Shown: positions 38,291 through 48,426, counted from the stretch's first letter. The stretch: 64,000 nt of DNA from Atlantibacter sp. RC6 (GCF_014193285.1 NZ_JACHZE010000010.1:112349-176348); one strand, 5' to 3'. Program-made: numbers and translations. The notes: a model not told the origin generated them from the letters alone.

Positions 38291-39097
38291 ATGTTCTTAA
38301 TCAATGGCACATGGCAACATACGCTGGCGGCTAACGATCGGGCGATCCAGTTTGGCGACGGGTGTTTTACCACGGCGCGGGTGATCGACGGTCAAATTCA
38401 GCTTTTTGACGCGCATTTGCAACGGCTGGCGCAGGCATGCGACCGGTTGAGCATCGCTTTTCCTGACGCCGCCGTGCTCGGCGAAGAGATGCGCACTATT
38501 GCCCAGTCGCAGCAACAGGCGGTTCTCAAGGTCATCATTAGCCGTGGCGCGGGCGGGCGAGGGTACAGCGCCGCAGGGTGCGATTCGCCGACTCGTTTGC
38601 TGTCGATTGCGCCTTATCCGGTGTGGTATACCCAGTGGCGGGAGCAGGGCATTACCTTAACCCAAAGCCCGGTGCCGCTTGGGCGCAATCCGTTTCTGGC
38701 GGGCATCAAGCACCTTAACCGGCTGGAACAGGTGTTAATCCGGCGTCATCTGGAACAGACGGACGCCCAGGAAGCGCTGGTGCTGGATAGTGAAGGCTGG
38801 CTGACAGAATGCTGTGCCGCAAACCTGTTCTGGCGCAAAGGGCAGCGCGTGTATACGCCGAAGCTCGACCAGGCGGGCGTTAACGGGTTAATGCGCCAGC
38901 ATATCCTGCGCCAGCTTGAGCACAGTTCCTGGCAGGTGGAAGAGGTGCGTGCCTTACTGAGCGATCTGGCAACGGCGGATGAGGTGTTTATCTGCAATGC
39001 GCTCATGCCCATTGTCCCGGTGAATCAAGCCATGCACACGCGCTACGCTTCCCGCGAGCTTTACCACTTTTTAGCCCCTCTTTGTGAGCCGAATTGA
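38291..39097 (+). CDS. pabC: aminodeoxychorismate lyase
   Basis: A 268-aa PLP enzyme of the branched-chain aminotransferase-like fold IV that releases pyruvate from 4-amino-4-deoxychorismate to give p-aminobenzoate for folate. The PLP Lys lies in [11 protein letters not shown] (about residue 140). E-C-C-A-A-N-L-F-W and the phosphate-binding region are also intact. N-terminal M-F-L-I-N-G, as in E. coli. The 3' end overlaps the open frame upstream of mltG by a few bases, so translational coupling is possible. Confidence 0.94.
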   Translation: MFLINGTWQHTLAANDRAIQFGDGCFTTARVIDGQIQLFDAHLQRLAQACDRLSIAFPDAAVLGEEMRTIAQSQQQAVLKVIISRGAGGRGYSAAGCDSPTRLLSIAPYPVWYTQWREQGITLTQSPVPLGRNPFLAGIKHLNRLEQVLIRRHLEQTDAQEALVLDSEGWLTECCAANLFWRKGQRVYTPKLDQAGVNGLMRQHILRQLEHSSWQVEEVRALLSDLATADEVFICNALMPIVPVNQAMHTRYASRELYHFLAPLCEPN

Positions 39098-39101
39098 ACC
39101 A

Positions 39102-40136
39102 ATGAAGAAAATGCTGCGTTTTGTTTTGCTGATTGTTGTTGGGTTGGCGATTGCCGCAGGCGTTGGCTACTGGAAAGTCCGCCAACTGGCGGACAGCCGT
39201 CTGCTCGTCAAGCAAGAAACCATTTTTACCCTGAAAGCGGGCACGGGCCGACTGGCGCTGGGTAACCAACTCTCCGACGAAAAAATCATTAACCGGCCCC
39301 GGGTGTTCCAGTGGCTGCTGAAAGTGGAGCCCGAGCTGTCGCATTTTAAAGCCGGCACTTATCGTTTTACGCCGGATATGACCGTGCGCGACATGCTCAA
39401 ACTGCTGGAAAGCGGTAAAGAAGCGCAGTTCCCGCTGCGGTTTGTGGAAGGCACCCGCCTGAGCGACTGGCTCGCCAGGCTGCGTGAAGCGCCTTATATC
39501 AAGCACACCCTGAAAGATGATGAATACGCAACGGTTGCTGAAGCGCTCGGGTTCGACAGCGCCAAATCCATCGAAGGCTGGTTCTACCCGGATACCTGGC
39601 TGTATACCGCCAATACCACCGATGTGGCTTTGCTAAAGCGCGCGCATCTGCGTATGGTAAAGGCCGTTGATAAAGCCTGGGATGAGAAAGCGGCGGGGTT
39701 ACCGTATCAGGATAAAGAGCAGTTGCTGACCATGGCCTCGATTATTGAGAAAGAGACCGCGGTCGCCAGTGAACGTCCTGAAGTCGCTTCGGTGTTCGTG
39801 AACCGCCTGCGGATCGGCATGCGCCTGCAAACCGATCCCACCGTGATTTACGGGATGGGCAAAGACTATGAAGGCAATCTGACCCGTAAAGCGCTGGATA
39901 CCCCCACGCCGTACAACACCTATGTGATTAACGGCCTACCGCCGGGGCCAATCGCCATTCCAGGTGAAGCTTCATTGATGGCCGCGGCGAAGCCGGCAAA
40001 AACGCCTTATCTTTATTTTGTCGCCGACGGCGATGGCGGCCATACGTTTAATACCAACCTCGCGGACCATAACAAGTCGGTGCAGGATTATTTGAAAGTC
40101 ATGAAGGAAAAAGATGGGCAAGTACATTGTCATTGA
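39102..40136 (+). CDS. mltG: endolytic murein transglycosylase MltG
   Basis: A 344-aa inner-membrane protein (YceG) thought to cut nascent glycan strands and so terminate their synthesis. A single N-terminal membrane helix ([16 protein letters not shown]) precedes the periplasmic YceG domain with a LysM-like segment. The catalytic Glu region is [13 protein letters not shown] and the conserved Q-T-D-P-T-V-I-Y-G follows. The ATG at M-K-K-M-L-R was used. The 3' end overlaps tmk by 23 bases. Confidence 0.94.
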   Translation: MKKMLRFVLLIVVGLAIAAGVGYWKVRQLADSRLLVKQETIFTLKAGTGRLALGNQLSDEKIINRPRVFQWLLKVEPELSHFKAGTYRFTPDMTVRDMLKLLESGKEAQFPLRFVEGTRLSDWLARLREAPYIKHTLKDDEYATVAEALGFDSAKSIEGWFYPDTWLYTANTTDVALLKRAHLRMVKAVDKAWDEKAAGLPYQDKEQLLTMASIIEKETAVASERPEVASVFVNRLRIGMRLQTDPTVIYGMGKDYEGNLTRKALDTPTPYNTYVINGLPPGPIAIPGEASLMAAAKPAKTPYLYFVADGDGGHTFNTNLADHNKSVQDYLKVMKEKDGQVHCH

Positions 40137-40749
40137 AGGCTTAGAGGGAGCAGGCAAGACCACGGCGCGCAATGTGGTGGTGGAGACGCTGTCGTCGTTG
40201 GGTATTGAAGATATGGTCTTTACCCGCGAACCCGGCGGCACCATTCTGGCGGAAAAACTGCGCAGCCTGGTGCTGGATATTAAATCCGTAGGCGACGAAG
40301 TGATTACCGATAAAGCAGAAGTGCTGATGTTTTACGCGGCGCGCGTTCAGCTGGTGGAGACCGTGATCAAACCGGCGCTGGCGCGCGGCGCGTGGGTCAT
40401 CGGCGATCGTCACGACCTGTCGACCCAGGCCTATCAGGGTGGCGGTCGCGGCATCGATGCGCATCTTCTCAGCACCTTACGCCAGACCGTATTAGGCGAT
40501 TTCGCCCCGGACCTGACATTGTATCTGGACGTCGATCCGATAATCGGCCTTAAGCGCGCCCGCGCCCGTGGCGATCTGGACCGCATCGAGCAAGAGTCGT
40601 TTGATTTCTTTCATCGCACCCGCGCCCGCTATCTTGAACTGGCGGCGTCGGACAGCCGTATCTACACCATCGACGCGACACAACCGCTCGAGGCGGTAAC
40701 GCAGGCGATTCGCGAAACGGTTACGTGCTGGGTTAAGGGGCAGGCGTAA
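40114..40749 (+). CDS. tmk: thymidylate kinase
   Basis: A 211-aa kinase converting dTMP to dTDP, essential for DNA synthesis. The P-loop G-L-E-G-A-G-K-T-T is at residues 9-17, the dTMP-binding [12 protein letters not shown] at ~97-108, and the LID with Arg-rich [12 protein letters not shown] at ~149-160 (type II LID as in E. coli). It overlaps both mltG upstream and holB downstream (one base shared), which indicates translational coupling. Confidence 0.96.
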   Translation: MGKYIVIEGLEGAGKTTARNVVVETLSSLGIEDMVFTREPGGTILAEKLRSLVLDIKSVGDEVITDKAEVLMFYAARVQLVETVIKPALARGAWVIGDRHDLSTQAYQGGGRGIDAHLLSTLRQTVLGDFAPDLTLYLDVDPIIGLKRARARGDLDRIEQESFDFFHRTRARYLELAASDSRIYTIDATQPLEAVTQAIRETVTCWVKGQA

Positions 40750-41756
40750 TGAAATGGTACCCATGGCTGCGTCCTGCCTATGAGCAACTGGTGGCGAACC
40801 ATCAGGCTGGCCGTGGTCACCATGCGTTACTCGTTCACGCCCTGCCGGGCATGGGCGACGACTCGCTGATTTATGCGCTTGGCCGCTGGTTGATGTGCCA
40901 GCAGCCGGACGGGCAGAAAAGCTGTGGTCAATGCCGCGCCTGCCAGCTGATGCAGGCCCAGACGCATCCCGATTATTATCTTATTGAACCCGAGAAAGGC
41001 AAAGCGACGCTGGGCATTGACGCGATCCGCGAAGTGACCGAAAAGCTTTACGATCGCGCCCGGCTGGGCGGTGCGAAAGTGGTGTGGATCAAAGATGCCG
41101 CGCAACTGACGGAAGCCGCCGCCAATGCCCTGCTGAAAACCCTTGAAGAGCCGCCGGAAAAAACCTGGTTTATGCTGGGCTGCCGCGCGCCGGAGCGCTT
41201 GCCCGCGACGCTGCGTAGCCGCTGTTTATACTGGCACCTGTCACCGCCGGACGATCGCTGGGCCGAAGCCTGGCTGGCGCGTGAAACCGATGCGCCCCAG
41301 GCGCAGCGTATTGCCGCCTTGCGGTTAAGCGGCGGCGCGCCTGCGGCGGCGCTGGAACTGTTGCAAACCAGCGGTTGGTCGCAGCGCCCGGTACTGGCTG
41401 AGCGTCTGGAACAGGCCATTACTGCACGCGATGCGCTGACGCTGCTGCCCGATCTGCATCACGACGACGCGGCGATGCGCCTGCACTGGCTGGCGGCGCT
41501 GCTGCTGGACGCCATTAAGTGCCAGCAGGGGGCAGGGGATTACATCACTCACGTTGATTTAACCGCCCACAGCCAGCGGCTGGCGACGCTGCTGCCCGCA
41601 GACCGGTTGCAGTCGATGCTCAATCTGCTGCTGCCGTGCCGCGAACAGCTAATCTCGGTCGCCGGGCTTAACCGCGAACTGATGCTCACTGAACTACTCT
41701 TAAACTGGGAACAGGTTTGGCGCACTGGCGCACCGCTCCCGTATTCCCCTCTCTGA
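40749..41756 (+). CDS. holB: DNA polymerase III delta' subunit
   Basis: A 335-aa clamp-loader subunit. The AAA+ fold has a degenerate P-loop, H-A-L-P-G-M-G-D-D-S-L, so it does not bind ATP productively, as known for delta'. The four zinc-binding cysteines are visible in C-Q-Q-P-D-G and C-G-Q-C-R-A-C. The S-R-C motif is present (L-R-S-R-C-L-Y), which supplies the arginine finger to the neighbouring ATPase. One residue longer than E. coli HolB. It overlaps tmk and is followed by ycfH. Confidence 0.95.
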   Translation: MKWYPWLRPAYEQLVANHQAGRGHHALLVHALPGMGDDSLIYALGRWLMCQQPDGQKSCGQCRACQLMQAQTHPDYYLIEPEKGKATLGIDAIREVTEKLYDRARLGGAKVVWIKDAAQLTEAAANALLKTLEEPPEKTWFMLGCRAPERLPATLRSRCLYWHLSPPDDRWAEAWLARETDAPQAQRIAALRLSGGAPAAALELLQTSGWSQRPVLAERLEQAITARDALTLLPDLHHDDAAMRLHWLAALLLDAIKCQQGAGDYITHVDLTAHSQRLATLLPADRLQSMLNLLLPCREQLISVAGLNRELMLTELLLNWEQVWRTGAPLPYSPL

Positions 41757-41764
41757 GAGACACT

Positions 41765-42553
41765 ATGTTTTTAGTTGATTCCCACTGCCACCTTGACGGG
41801 CTGGACTACAAGACGCTGCATGCCAGCGTAGACGATGTACTGGAAAAAGCCGCCGCGCGCGACGTGAAGTTTTGCCTGGCGGTAGCGACCACGTTGTCGG
41901 GTTACCGGGCAATGCGCGAACTGATTGGCGAGCGTGATAACGTGGCGTACTCCTGCGGCGTTCATCCGCTGAATCAGGATGAAGCCTGGGACGTCGAGCA
42001 ACTGCGCGAGCTGGCAGCGGACCCACGCGTGGTCGCCATGGGCGAAACCGGCCTCGACTATTACTACACCCCGGAAACCAAACCTCAGCAGCAAGAGTCG
42101 TTTCGCAACCATCTGCGCATTGGCTGCGAGCTGAATAAACCGGTGATCGTCCACACCCGCGACGCCCGTGAAGACACGCTGGCGATCCTGCGCGAGGAAA
42201 ACGTGACGGAATGCGGTGGCGTACTACACTGTTTTACTGAGGACAAGGAAACGGCAGCGAAGCTTCTCGATATGGGAATGTATATCTCGTTTTCCGGTAT
42301 CGTGACGTTTCGTAATGCAGAGCAACTGCGCGACGCCGCGCGATACGTACCGCTCGACCGTTTGTTGATCGAAACGGACTCCCCCTGGCTGACGCCAGTG
42401 CCTCATCGCGGCAAAGAGAACCAGCCAGCGTTAGTGAGAGATGTCGCTGAGTACATGGCTGTGCTGAAAGGGGTTTCCGTTGAGGAACTGGCGCGTATCA
42501 CTACGCGTAATTTCTCCGAACTCTTCCATCTCGACCTCTCCCACCTCGCCTGA
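41765..42553 (+). CDS. ycfH: TatD family metal-dependent hydrolase YcfH
   Basis: A 262-aa TIM-barrel metal-dependent hydrolase, probably a DNase or other phosphoesterase; the true substrate is not known. Family metal motifs: S-H-C-H-L-D (residues 6-11), G-E-T-G-L-D-Y-Y-Y (~92), H-T-R-D-A, H-C-F-T-E-D and E-T-D-S-P-W-L. ATG at 41765 after GAGACACT was chosen because it gives M-F-L-V-D-S-H-C-H. It is last of the tmk-holB-ycfH group, 8 bases after holB. Confidence 0.94.
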   Translation: MFLVDSHCHLDGLDYKTLHASVDDVLEKAAARDVKFCLAVATTLSGYRAMRELIGERDNVAYSCGVHPLNQDEAWDVEQLRELAADPRVVAMGETGLDYYYTPETKPQQQESFRNHLRIGCELNKPVIVHTRDAREDTLAILREENVTECGGVLHCFTEDKETAAKLLDMGMYISFSGIVTFRNAEQLRDAARYVPLDRLLIETDSPWLTPVPHRGKENQPALVRDVAEYMAVLKGVSVEELARITTRNFSELFHLDLSHLA

Positions 42554-42705
42554 TCTGCAGGCTCTCGCAGTTATTTTAAAGCTCGTAATTAATATTTAAA
42601 GCGAGTAAAGTTCACCGCCTGAAAAAGGGCGGTGACGCAGTGTTTCGACACATTCAGACATCTTTTGTGTAAAGATATGCAAGTTTTTGGAATGCGTTTT
42701 GCTGA

Positions 42706-42727
42706 AACGTGATAGCTGTCAAACAAT
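42706..42727 (+). promoter_or_regulatory. CRP site of ptsG
   Basis: AACGTGATAGCTGTCAAACAAT matches the E. coli ptsG CRP site and the TGTGA-N6-TCACA pattern. A second possible site lies further upstream at about 42663-42684 (TTTTGTG...TGCAAG). The surrounding 42554-42858 (305 bases) is otherwise the ptsG promoter and leader and holds no gene. Confidence 0.7.
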
Positions 42728-42735
42728 GTTGAGCC

Positions 42736-42763
42736 TATTTATTTTACTCTGCGTAATAAATAA
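42736..42763 (+). promoter_or_regulatory. Mlc operator of ptsG
   Basis: TATTTATTTTACTCTGCGTAAT and the following AAATAA form the AT-rich palindrome that Mlc occupies at the E. coli ptsG promoter, changed by few bases. A leader hairpin AGGGCA/TGCCCT follows at 42764-42781. Mlc repression is relieved when PtsG is busy transporting glucose. Confidence 0.7.
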
Positions 42764-42835
42764 AGGGCACTTAGATGCCCTGTTTATGGCCTGTCTCTCC
42801 CCACAGGCTGATGCGTTAAACGCGTAAAAAGCACT

Positions 42836-42862
42836 AATACTCAGGAGCACTCTCAATTATGT
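42836..42862 (+). promoter_or_regulatory. ptsG ribosome site and SgrS target
   Basis: The segment ATACTCAGGAGCACTCTCAA before the ATG is identical to the E. coli ptsG ribosome-site region that the small RNA SgrS base-pairs with under glucose-phosphate stress. Conservation of the whole target suggests the same control here; sgrS itself is not in the window. Confidence 0.75.
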
Positions 42863-44292
42863 TTAAGAATGCATTTGCTAACCTGCAAAAGGTGGGTAAA
42901 TCGCTGATGCTGCCGGTATCCGTACTCCCGATCGCAGGTATCCTGCTGGGCGTCGGTTCCGCAAACTTCAGCTGGCTGCCAGCGGTGGTTTCCCATGTGA
43001 TGGCAGAAGCGGGCGGGTCAGTTTTCGCCAACATGCCGCTGATTTTCGCCATTGGTGTCGCGCTTGGCTTTACCAATAACGATGGCGTTTCCGCTCTCGC
43101 CGCTGTGGTGGCTTACGGCATCATGGTGAAAACCATGGCTGTGGTTGCGCCGCTGGTTCTGCATCTTCCGCCGGAAGAGATCGCTGCTAAACACCTGGCT
43201 GATACCGGTGTGCTTGGCGGGATCATCTCGGGTGCGATTGCAGCCTACATGTTCAACCGTTTCTACCGCATCAAGCTTCCTGAGTATCTGGGCTTCTTCG
43301 CCGGTAAGCGTTTCGTACCGATCATCTCTGGTCTGGCTGCGATCTTCACGGGCGTTATCCTGTCCTTTATTTGGCCGCCGATTGGCTCCGCTATTCAGAC
43401 CTTCTCTCAGTGGGCTGCATATCAGAACCCGGTAGTGGCGTTTGGTATCTATGGCTTTATCGAGCGCTGCCTGGTGCCGTTCGGTCTGCACCATATCTGG
43501 AACGTTCCTTTCCAGATGCAGATTGGCGAATACACCAACGCCGCAGGCCAGGTGTTCCACGGTGATATCCCGCGTTACATGGCAGGCGACCCGACTGCGG
43601 GCATGCTGTCTGGCGGCTTCCTGTTCAAAATGTACGGTCTGCCTGCTGCCGCGATTGCCATCTGGCACTCCGCTAAGCCGGAAAACCGCGCTAAAGTCGG
43701 CGGTATCATGATCTCCGCTGCGCTGACCTCGTTCCTGACCGGTATCACCGAGCCGATCGAGTTCTCCTTTATGTTTGTTGCGCCGATCCTGTACGTCATC
43801 CACGCGATTCTGGCAGGCCTGGCATTCCCGATCTGTATCCTGCTGGGTATGCGTGACGGTACTTCGTTCTCTCACGGCCTGATCGACTTCATCGTTCTGT
43901 CCGGTAACAGCAGCAAACTGTGGCTGTTCCCGATTGTGGGCGCAGGCTACGCAGTGGTTTACTACACCATCTTCCGTGTGCTGATCAAAGCGCTGGACCT
44001 GAAAACCCCGGGTCGTGAAGATGCTACCGAAGACAGCAAAGCCGCTGGCACCAGCGAAATGGCACCGGCTCTGGTTGCAGCGTTCGGCGGTAAAGAAAAC
44101 ATCACTAACCTGGATGCATGCATCACCCGTCTGCGCGTTAGCGTGGCTGACGTGGCGAAAGTCGACCAGCCTGGCCTGAAAAAACTCGGTGCTGCGGGCG
44201 TGGTTGTTGCAGGTTCCGGCGTTCAGGCGATTTTCGGTACTAAATCCGATAACCTGAAAACTGAAATGGATGATTACATCCGTAACAGCTAA
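42859..44292 (+). CDS. ptsG: PTS glucose transporter subunit IIBC
   Basis: A 477-aa inner-membrane glucose permease of the phosphotransferase system. The EIIC domain (about 1-390) has ~10 hydrophobic segments and the conserved [11 protein letters not shown] substrate motif. The EIIB domain at the C-terminus carries the phosphorylated Cys in [10 protein letters not shown] (about residue 421). Length equals E. coli. Regulation by CRP, Mlc and SgrS is indicated by the upstream sequence. It is followed by a good terminator and by convergent fhuE. Confidence 0.98.
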   Translation: MFKNAFANLQKVGKSLMLPVSVLPIAGILLGVGSANFSWLPAVVSHVMAEAGGSVFANMPLIFAIGVALGFTNNDGVSALAAVVAYGIMVKTMAVVAPLVLHLPPEEIAAKHLADTGVLGGIISGAIAAYMFNRFYRIKLPEYLGFFAGKRFVPIISGLAAIFTGVILSFIWPPIGSAIQTFSQWAAYQNPVVAFGIYGFIERCLVPFGLHHIWNVPFQMQIGEYTNAAGQVFHGDIPRYMAGDPTAGMLSGGFLFKMYGLPAAAIAIWHSAKPENRAKVGGIMISAALTSFLTGITEPIEFSFMFVAPILYVIHAILAGLAFPICILLGMRDGTSFSHGLIDFIVLSGNSSKLWLFPIVGAGYAVVYYTIFRVLIKALDLKTPGREDATEDSKAAGTSEMAPALVAAFGGKENITNLDACITRLRVSVADVAKVDQPGLKKLGAAGVVVAGSGVQAIFGTKSDNLKTEMDDYIRNS

Positions 44293-44311
44293 GCGTTGTT
44301 CGGGGAGACTG

Positions 44312-44336
44312 AGGGAGCCGTAAGGCTCCCTTTTTT
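44312..44336 (+). terminator. terminator of ptsG
   Basis: AGGGAGCC/GGCTCCCT arms with a GTAA loop and a run of six T, 20 bases after the ptsG stop. Confidence 0.9.
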
Positions 44337-44396
44337 ATTGCCTGCGATTTGGCGGAGGAAAAAGCGGGGCGCGTTAACGTCCCCGGTTGAGAAAGG

Positions 44397-46571
44397 TTAG
44401 AAGCTGTAGTTTGCGGTGACAGAGAAGTTACGCGGCGCGCCGTAGATATAGGATTGCTCGATATTGGTATCGTATTCCTTATCAAACAGGTTGTTCAGGT
44501 TCGCCTGGATGGCGAAGTTTTTGTTTACCTGGTAGCGGCCAAACAGATCCACCAGCGCGTAGCTGCCCTGCTCAGCGCGGAAGGTGCCATACGGCGTGGC
44601 AACGTTCTGGTAAACGCGGTTCTGCCAGTTCACGCCGCCGCCGACGGTCAGCTGTTGCAGCATCGGCAGGTTGTAGCTGGTGAACAGTTTCACAGTCGTA
44701 CGCGGCAGGTTCGGGTTAAACGCATTGCCGTCACGATCTTCCGCAACATAGCGCGTCGCGCCGACGGTCATCTGCCAGTAGTCGGTGATTGCGCCATTCA
44801 CTTCAAACTCTACGCCTTTGCTCACGGTGCCATCGGCTTCGGCATAAGCGCTTTCACCCGCGCTGCCTGGGATCACCTGACCTGTGGTCACGCCAAGGTT
44901 ATCCTGCTCGATGCGGAACACCGCCAGCGAGGTAGTCAGACGGCTGTCCATCCAGTCAGATTTCACGCCCAGCTCGTAGTTATTGCCGGTGATAGGCGAC
45001 AGGTATTTACCATTGATGTCGCGTACGGTTTGCGGCTGGAACACAGAGGTGTAGCTGGCGTAGGTTGACCAGTTTTCGTTGATATCGAAGACCAGACCCG
45101 CATAGGGGGTGGTGTTGTTTTTCTCGATATTCTGGGTCAGGGTGTCACTGCTCCACTTGGTGTAGCGCGCGCCGACAATCAGGTGCAGCGGATCGGCCAG
45201 CGAGATACGGGTTGCGGTATAAGCCGATTTGATATGGATTTTATCATCCTGGGCCACTGCCAGGTCGCCCCACTGGGTTTCCGGGAAGTTGCCGTTGTAG
45301 TCATAGTAGCTGCCCAGATCGTCCGGACCGATGTTAGCCCAGCTGTTCAGATAGCGGTTATGCTGTTTGCTGTAGTTCGCGCCGACCATTAACTGATGTT
45401 GACGCCCCAACAGCTCATACGGCCCACTGGCGTACAGATCCAGCGCATCCACTTTACGCTTGCCGGTGTTATAGCCAGTCCCACCCACTACCGGATAGCT
45501 CGCGCCATAGTAGCTTTCCATCATGCCGGTGGATTTATCCACCAGGCCATCCAGATACAGCGCCTTACTGTCGAGATTCATTTCGGTGTGGGTGGCGTTA
45601 AGGGTCAGTTCCCAGTTGTTCTCGAAACGCTGCTTCAGGGTCGCGAACACTTTGTTGAAGTCTTTATCGTTGTAAGCCCAGTTAGGCGCGGTGCTGTCGT
45701 GTTTGTTATGGCCCACCAGGCTACCGTCGGTATACCAGCGCGGCAGGCCGCCCCAGGTCTGGCTATCGACGTTGATGTCCTGATATTCATAGCCTACGGA
45801 GAAGCTGGTCATCGCGGTTAAATCAACGTCCAGCACGCCGTAGAAGAATTTCTTCTCATTGTTATAACGATCCAGCCAGCTGTCGTTGTTCTGGTATCCC
45901 GCGATCATGCGGCCACGAATTCTGCCATCATCGGTCAGCGGCGACTGCACATCGGCAACGTAGCGCTGTTTATCCCAACTGCCGTACTCTGCCGATACAT
46001 TGCCTGTAAACTCCCGGCTGTCGGCGTGTTTACGCACCATGTTTACCGCAGCGGAGGGGTTGCCCGGCCCGGTCATTAAACCGGTGGCGCCGCGCACGAT
46101 TTCCACACGCTCAAGCAGCGCGGTGTCGGACAGGGCATCGCCCAGGTTCCAGCGGGTTTCGAAGAAGGTGGGAATGCCGTCCACCATATAGTTATCGATC
46201 AGGAAGCCGCGCGAGTAATAGGAAACACGATCGGAGTCGGCAACCGATGCGCTAATGCCGGTGGTATTGGATAACACATCGCCCAGCGATTGCAGCTGCT
46301 GATCCTGCATCCGCTGTTTGCTAACCACGCTGACAGACTGCGGGATATCGCGCTGCACCAGCAGCATTTTTGTCCCGGCTGCGGTGGTTTTAACACTGTA
46401 GTCCTGGCTCTCTTCAGCCGGGCCGCTATCTGCGGAAGCCTCAACCAGCACGGTATCTTCAGACTGCGGCGCAGCCAACGCGGTACTCACCGGCAGGGCG
46501 GCGCAAATGCACATCGCCAGTAACGAGCGGTGCGGAAGAGCATTTTTCCTGGTATGACAAACTAACGGCAT
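44397..46571 (-). CDS. fhuE: TonB-dependent ferric siderophore receptor FhuE
   Basis: A 724-aa outer-membrane receptor; E. coli FhuE imports ferric coprogen, ferrioxamine B and rhodotorulate. A signal peptide (cut after S-T-A-L-A-A) is followed by TonB box D-T-V-L-V-E-A, then the plug (Q-R-D-I-P-Q-S-V, G-A-T-G-L-M-T-G-P-G-N-P-S) and a 22-strand barrel ending N-Y-S-F with terminal Phe. Start chosen after AAGGATTAATC; the N-terminus differs from E. coli. A Fur box lies about 100 bases upstream. It is convergent with ptsG. Confidence 0.92.
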   Translation of the reverse strand: MPLVCHTRKNALPHRSLLAMCICAALPVSTALAAPQSEDTVLVEASADSGPAEESQDYSVKTTAAGTKMLLVQRDIPQSVSVVSKQRMQDQQLQSLGDVLSNTTGISASVADSDRVSYYSRGFLIDNYMVDGIPTFFETRWNLGDALSDTALLERVEIVRGATGLMTGPGNPSAAVNMVRKHADSREFTGNVSAEYGSWDKQRYVADVQSPLTDDGRIRGRMIAGYQNNDSWLDRYNNEKKFFYGVLDVDLTAMTSFSVGYEYQDINVDSQTWGGLPRWYTDGSLVGHNKHDSTAPNWAYNDKDFNKVFATLKQRFENNWELTLNATHTEMNLDSKALYLDGLVDKSTGMMESYYGASYPVVGGTGYNTGKRKVDALDLYASGPYELLGRQHQLMVGANYSKQHNRYLNSWANIGPDDLGSYYDYNGNFPETQWGDLAVAQDDKIHIKSAYTATRISLADPLHLIVGARYTKWSSDTLTQNIEKNNTTPYAGLVFDINENWSTYASYTSVFQPQTVRDINGKYLSPITGNNYELGVKSDWMDSRLTTSLAVFRIEQDNLGVTTGQVIPGSAGESAYAEADGTVSKGVEFEVNGAITDYWQMTVGATRYVAEDRDGNAFNPNLPRTTVKLFTSYNLPMLQQLTVGGGVNWQNRVYQNVATPYGTFRAEQGSYALVDLFGRYQVNKNFAIQANLNNLFDKEYDTNIEQSYIYGAPRNFSVTANYSF

Positions 46572-46674
46572 GATTAATCCTTAATAAAAGACGCAAAAAT
46601 TGCCGCCCGGCCCGGTTGGCTCCTGGACGGGGAGCAGAGTGTGTTGTGATAAAAAATTTAGGGATACGAATAGA

Positions 46675-46693
46675 AATGAGAACTATATTCATT
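46675..46693 (-). promoter_or_regulatory. Fur box upstream of fhuE
   Basis: AATGAGAACTATATTCATT (19 bases) fits the 7-1-7 Fur pattern with symmetrical AATGA/TCATT ends. It lies 104 bases before the fhuE start, so iron repression of fhuE is expected. Confidence 0.75.
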
Positions 46694-46829
46694 TGCGGTA
46701 TTGCTGTAAACAAATGTAAGAAAGGATTTGAAACGGAATTCCGGAAATGGGGATAACCCTCGCCAGGTGGTTATCAGCAGAGGGCGGGTCTACAGTGAAT
46801 AGGTCTGTTCACAGCGAGAGAGAACGAAG

Positions 46830-47879
46830 ATGAAAGTTTCAGGTTATGCAGCGCTTTCCCCCACCGAACCTTTAGCACCTTTTCAGGTTGAACGCCGCAC
46901 GCCGCGCCCCGATGACGTGACGCTGGAGATCCTGTATTGCGGCGTATGCCACTCCGATCTTCATCAGGCCCGTAACGACTGGGGCTTCAGTCAGTATCCA
47001 CTGGTGCCGGGCCATGAAATTATTGGCCGGGTTACCGCCGTGGGCGATAACGTCACCAAATTCAAACCCGGCGATCTGGCGGGTATCGGCTGTATGGTGG
47101 ATTCGTGCCGCGAGTGCAATCCGTGCCGGCAGGGGCTGGAGCAGTACTGCGAAGAAGGCAATATCCAGACTTACAACGGCCAGGATCGCTTCGACCATCG
47201 TCCTACCTTTGGCGGGTACTCGCAGGCCATTCTCGCCAGCGAAGATTTTGTGCTGCGTATTCCGGAGGGCCTGGATTTAAAGGGTGCCGCACCGTTGCTG
47301 TGCGCGGGCATCACTACCTGGTCGCCGCTCAAACGCTGGAATATCGGCGCGGGTAGCAAAGTGGCGGTGGTCGGTCTCGGCGGGTTAGGGCATATGGCGC
47401 TCAAGCTGGCGAACGGGCTGGGCGCGGAGGTCACACTGTTTACCCGCTCGCCGGGAAAAGAAGAGGATGCGCGTCGGCTCGGAGCCCATCACGTGATTAT
47501 TTCCACCGATCCGTCACATATGGAACAGGTGAAAAACCAGTTCGATCTGATTATCGACACGGTGCCCTATACCCATGACATTAATCCTTATCTGTCGACG
47601 CTGACGCTCGACGGCACGCTGGTATTTGTCGGCCTGCTGGGCGAACTGCAACCCTACGTTAACACCGTGCCGTTGATCCTGGGCCGCCGTTCCGTGGCGG
47701 GTTCCTGCATTGGCGGGATAGCGGAGACGCAGGATATGCTGGATTTCTGCGCGGAAAAAGGCATCGTTTCCGATGTGGAAGTAATTAATATTCAGGAGAT
47801 CAACGAAGCTTACGAGCGGATGCTGAAAAGCGATGTAAAATACCGCTTCGTGATCGATATGGCGTCTCTCAGCGCGTAA
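46830..47879 (+). CDS. zinc-dependent NADP alcohol/aldehyde dehydrogenase, YahK-like
   Basis: A 349-aa medium-chain dehydrogenase of the cinnamyl alcohol dehydrogenase class, like E. coli YahK, an NADPH-dependent aldehyde reductase of broad range. Catalytic zinc ligands: C-G-V-C-H-S-D (Cys ~37), G-H-E-I-I-G (His ~61) and C-A-G-I-T-T. Structural-zinc Cys cluster: C-R-E-C-N-P-C-R-Q-G-L-E-Q-Y-C. Nucleotide fold: V-G-L-G-G-L-G-H-M-A. It stands alone between fhuE and hinT, an insertion relative to E. coli; the terminator-like hairpin 47885-47920 follows. Confidence 0.88.
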   Translation: MKVSGYAALSPTEPLAPFQVERRTPRPDDVTLEILYCGVCHSDLHQARNDWGFSQYPLVPGHEIIGRVTAVGDNVTKFKPGDLAGIGCMVDSCRECNPCRQGLEQYCEEGNIQTYNGQDRFDHRPTFGGYSQAILASEDFVLRIPEGLDLKGAAPLLCAGITTWSPLKRWNIGAGSKVAVVGLGGLGHMALKLANGLGAEVTLFTRSPGKEEDARRLGAHHVIISTDPSHMEQVKNQFDLIIDTVPYTHDINPYLSTLTLDGTLVFVGLLGELQPYVNTVPLILGRRSVAGSCIGGIAETQDMLDFCAEKGIVSDVEVINIQEINEAYERMLKSDVKYRFVIDMASLSA

Positions 47880-47884
47880 TCATG

Positions 47885-47920
47885 CGGTTTGTTTTGCTGA
47901 CGAGACGGCGAAACAAACCG
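47885..47920 (+). terminator. hairpin downstream of the alcohol dehydrogenase gene
   Basis: Ten-base arms CGGTTTGTTT/AAACAAACCG with a 16-base loop directly after the stop. The T-content beyond it is low, so termination is likely but not certain. Confidence 0.5.
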
Positions 47921-48065
47921 ATTTCCCCCGCTGAACACCACGCAAGCTATTGATTAAAACCAGTGTTTGATTTGTGGCAATCAGTGGGAGTGATATACTG
48001 AAAGCACAGAGAATTACTCGTTTACTGCGCTTAATACCGACGCAGCGTTAAATAAGGATACGGTC

Positions 48066-48425
48066 ATGGCTGAAGAAACTATTTTTAGTAAAATTATTCG
48101 TCGCGAGATCCCAGCCGACGTGGTGTTTCAGGATGAGCTGGTTACCGCGTTCCGCGATATCTCTCCACAAGCCCCCACCCATATCTTAATCGTTCCTAAT
48201 ATTTTGATACCCACCGTCAATGACGTCACTGCGGAACACGAGCAGGCGCTGGGCCGCATGTTAACCGTGGCGGCTAAAATCGCCGAACAGGAAGGCATTG
48301 CCGAAGACGGCTACCGTCTGATCATGAACTGTAATCGTCACGGCGGGCAGGAAGTTTACCATATCCACATGCACCTGCTGGGCGGACGCGCGCTGGGGCC
48401 GATGCTCTCCCATAAAGGCCTGTAA
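48066..48425 (+). CDS. hinT: purine nucleoside phosphoramidase HinT
   Basis: A 119-aa histidine-triad hydrolase of adenosine 5'-phosphoramidates and related aminoacyl-AMP species; the E. coli mutant has altered D-alanine metabolism. The HIT motif is H-I-H-M-H-L-L-G-G (residues ~101-109). The second conserved block is [10 protein letters not shown] near the N-terminus. Exact E. coli length. ycfL starts two bases beyond its stop, so the two are co-transcribed. Confidence 0.95.
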   Translation: MAEETIFSKIIRREIPADVVFQDELVTAFRDISPQAPTHILIVPNILIPTVNDVTAEHEQALGRMLTVAAKIAEQEGIAEDGYRLIMNCNRHGGQEVYHIHMHLLGGRALGPMLSHKGL

Positions 48426-48426
48426 T

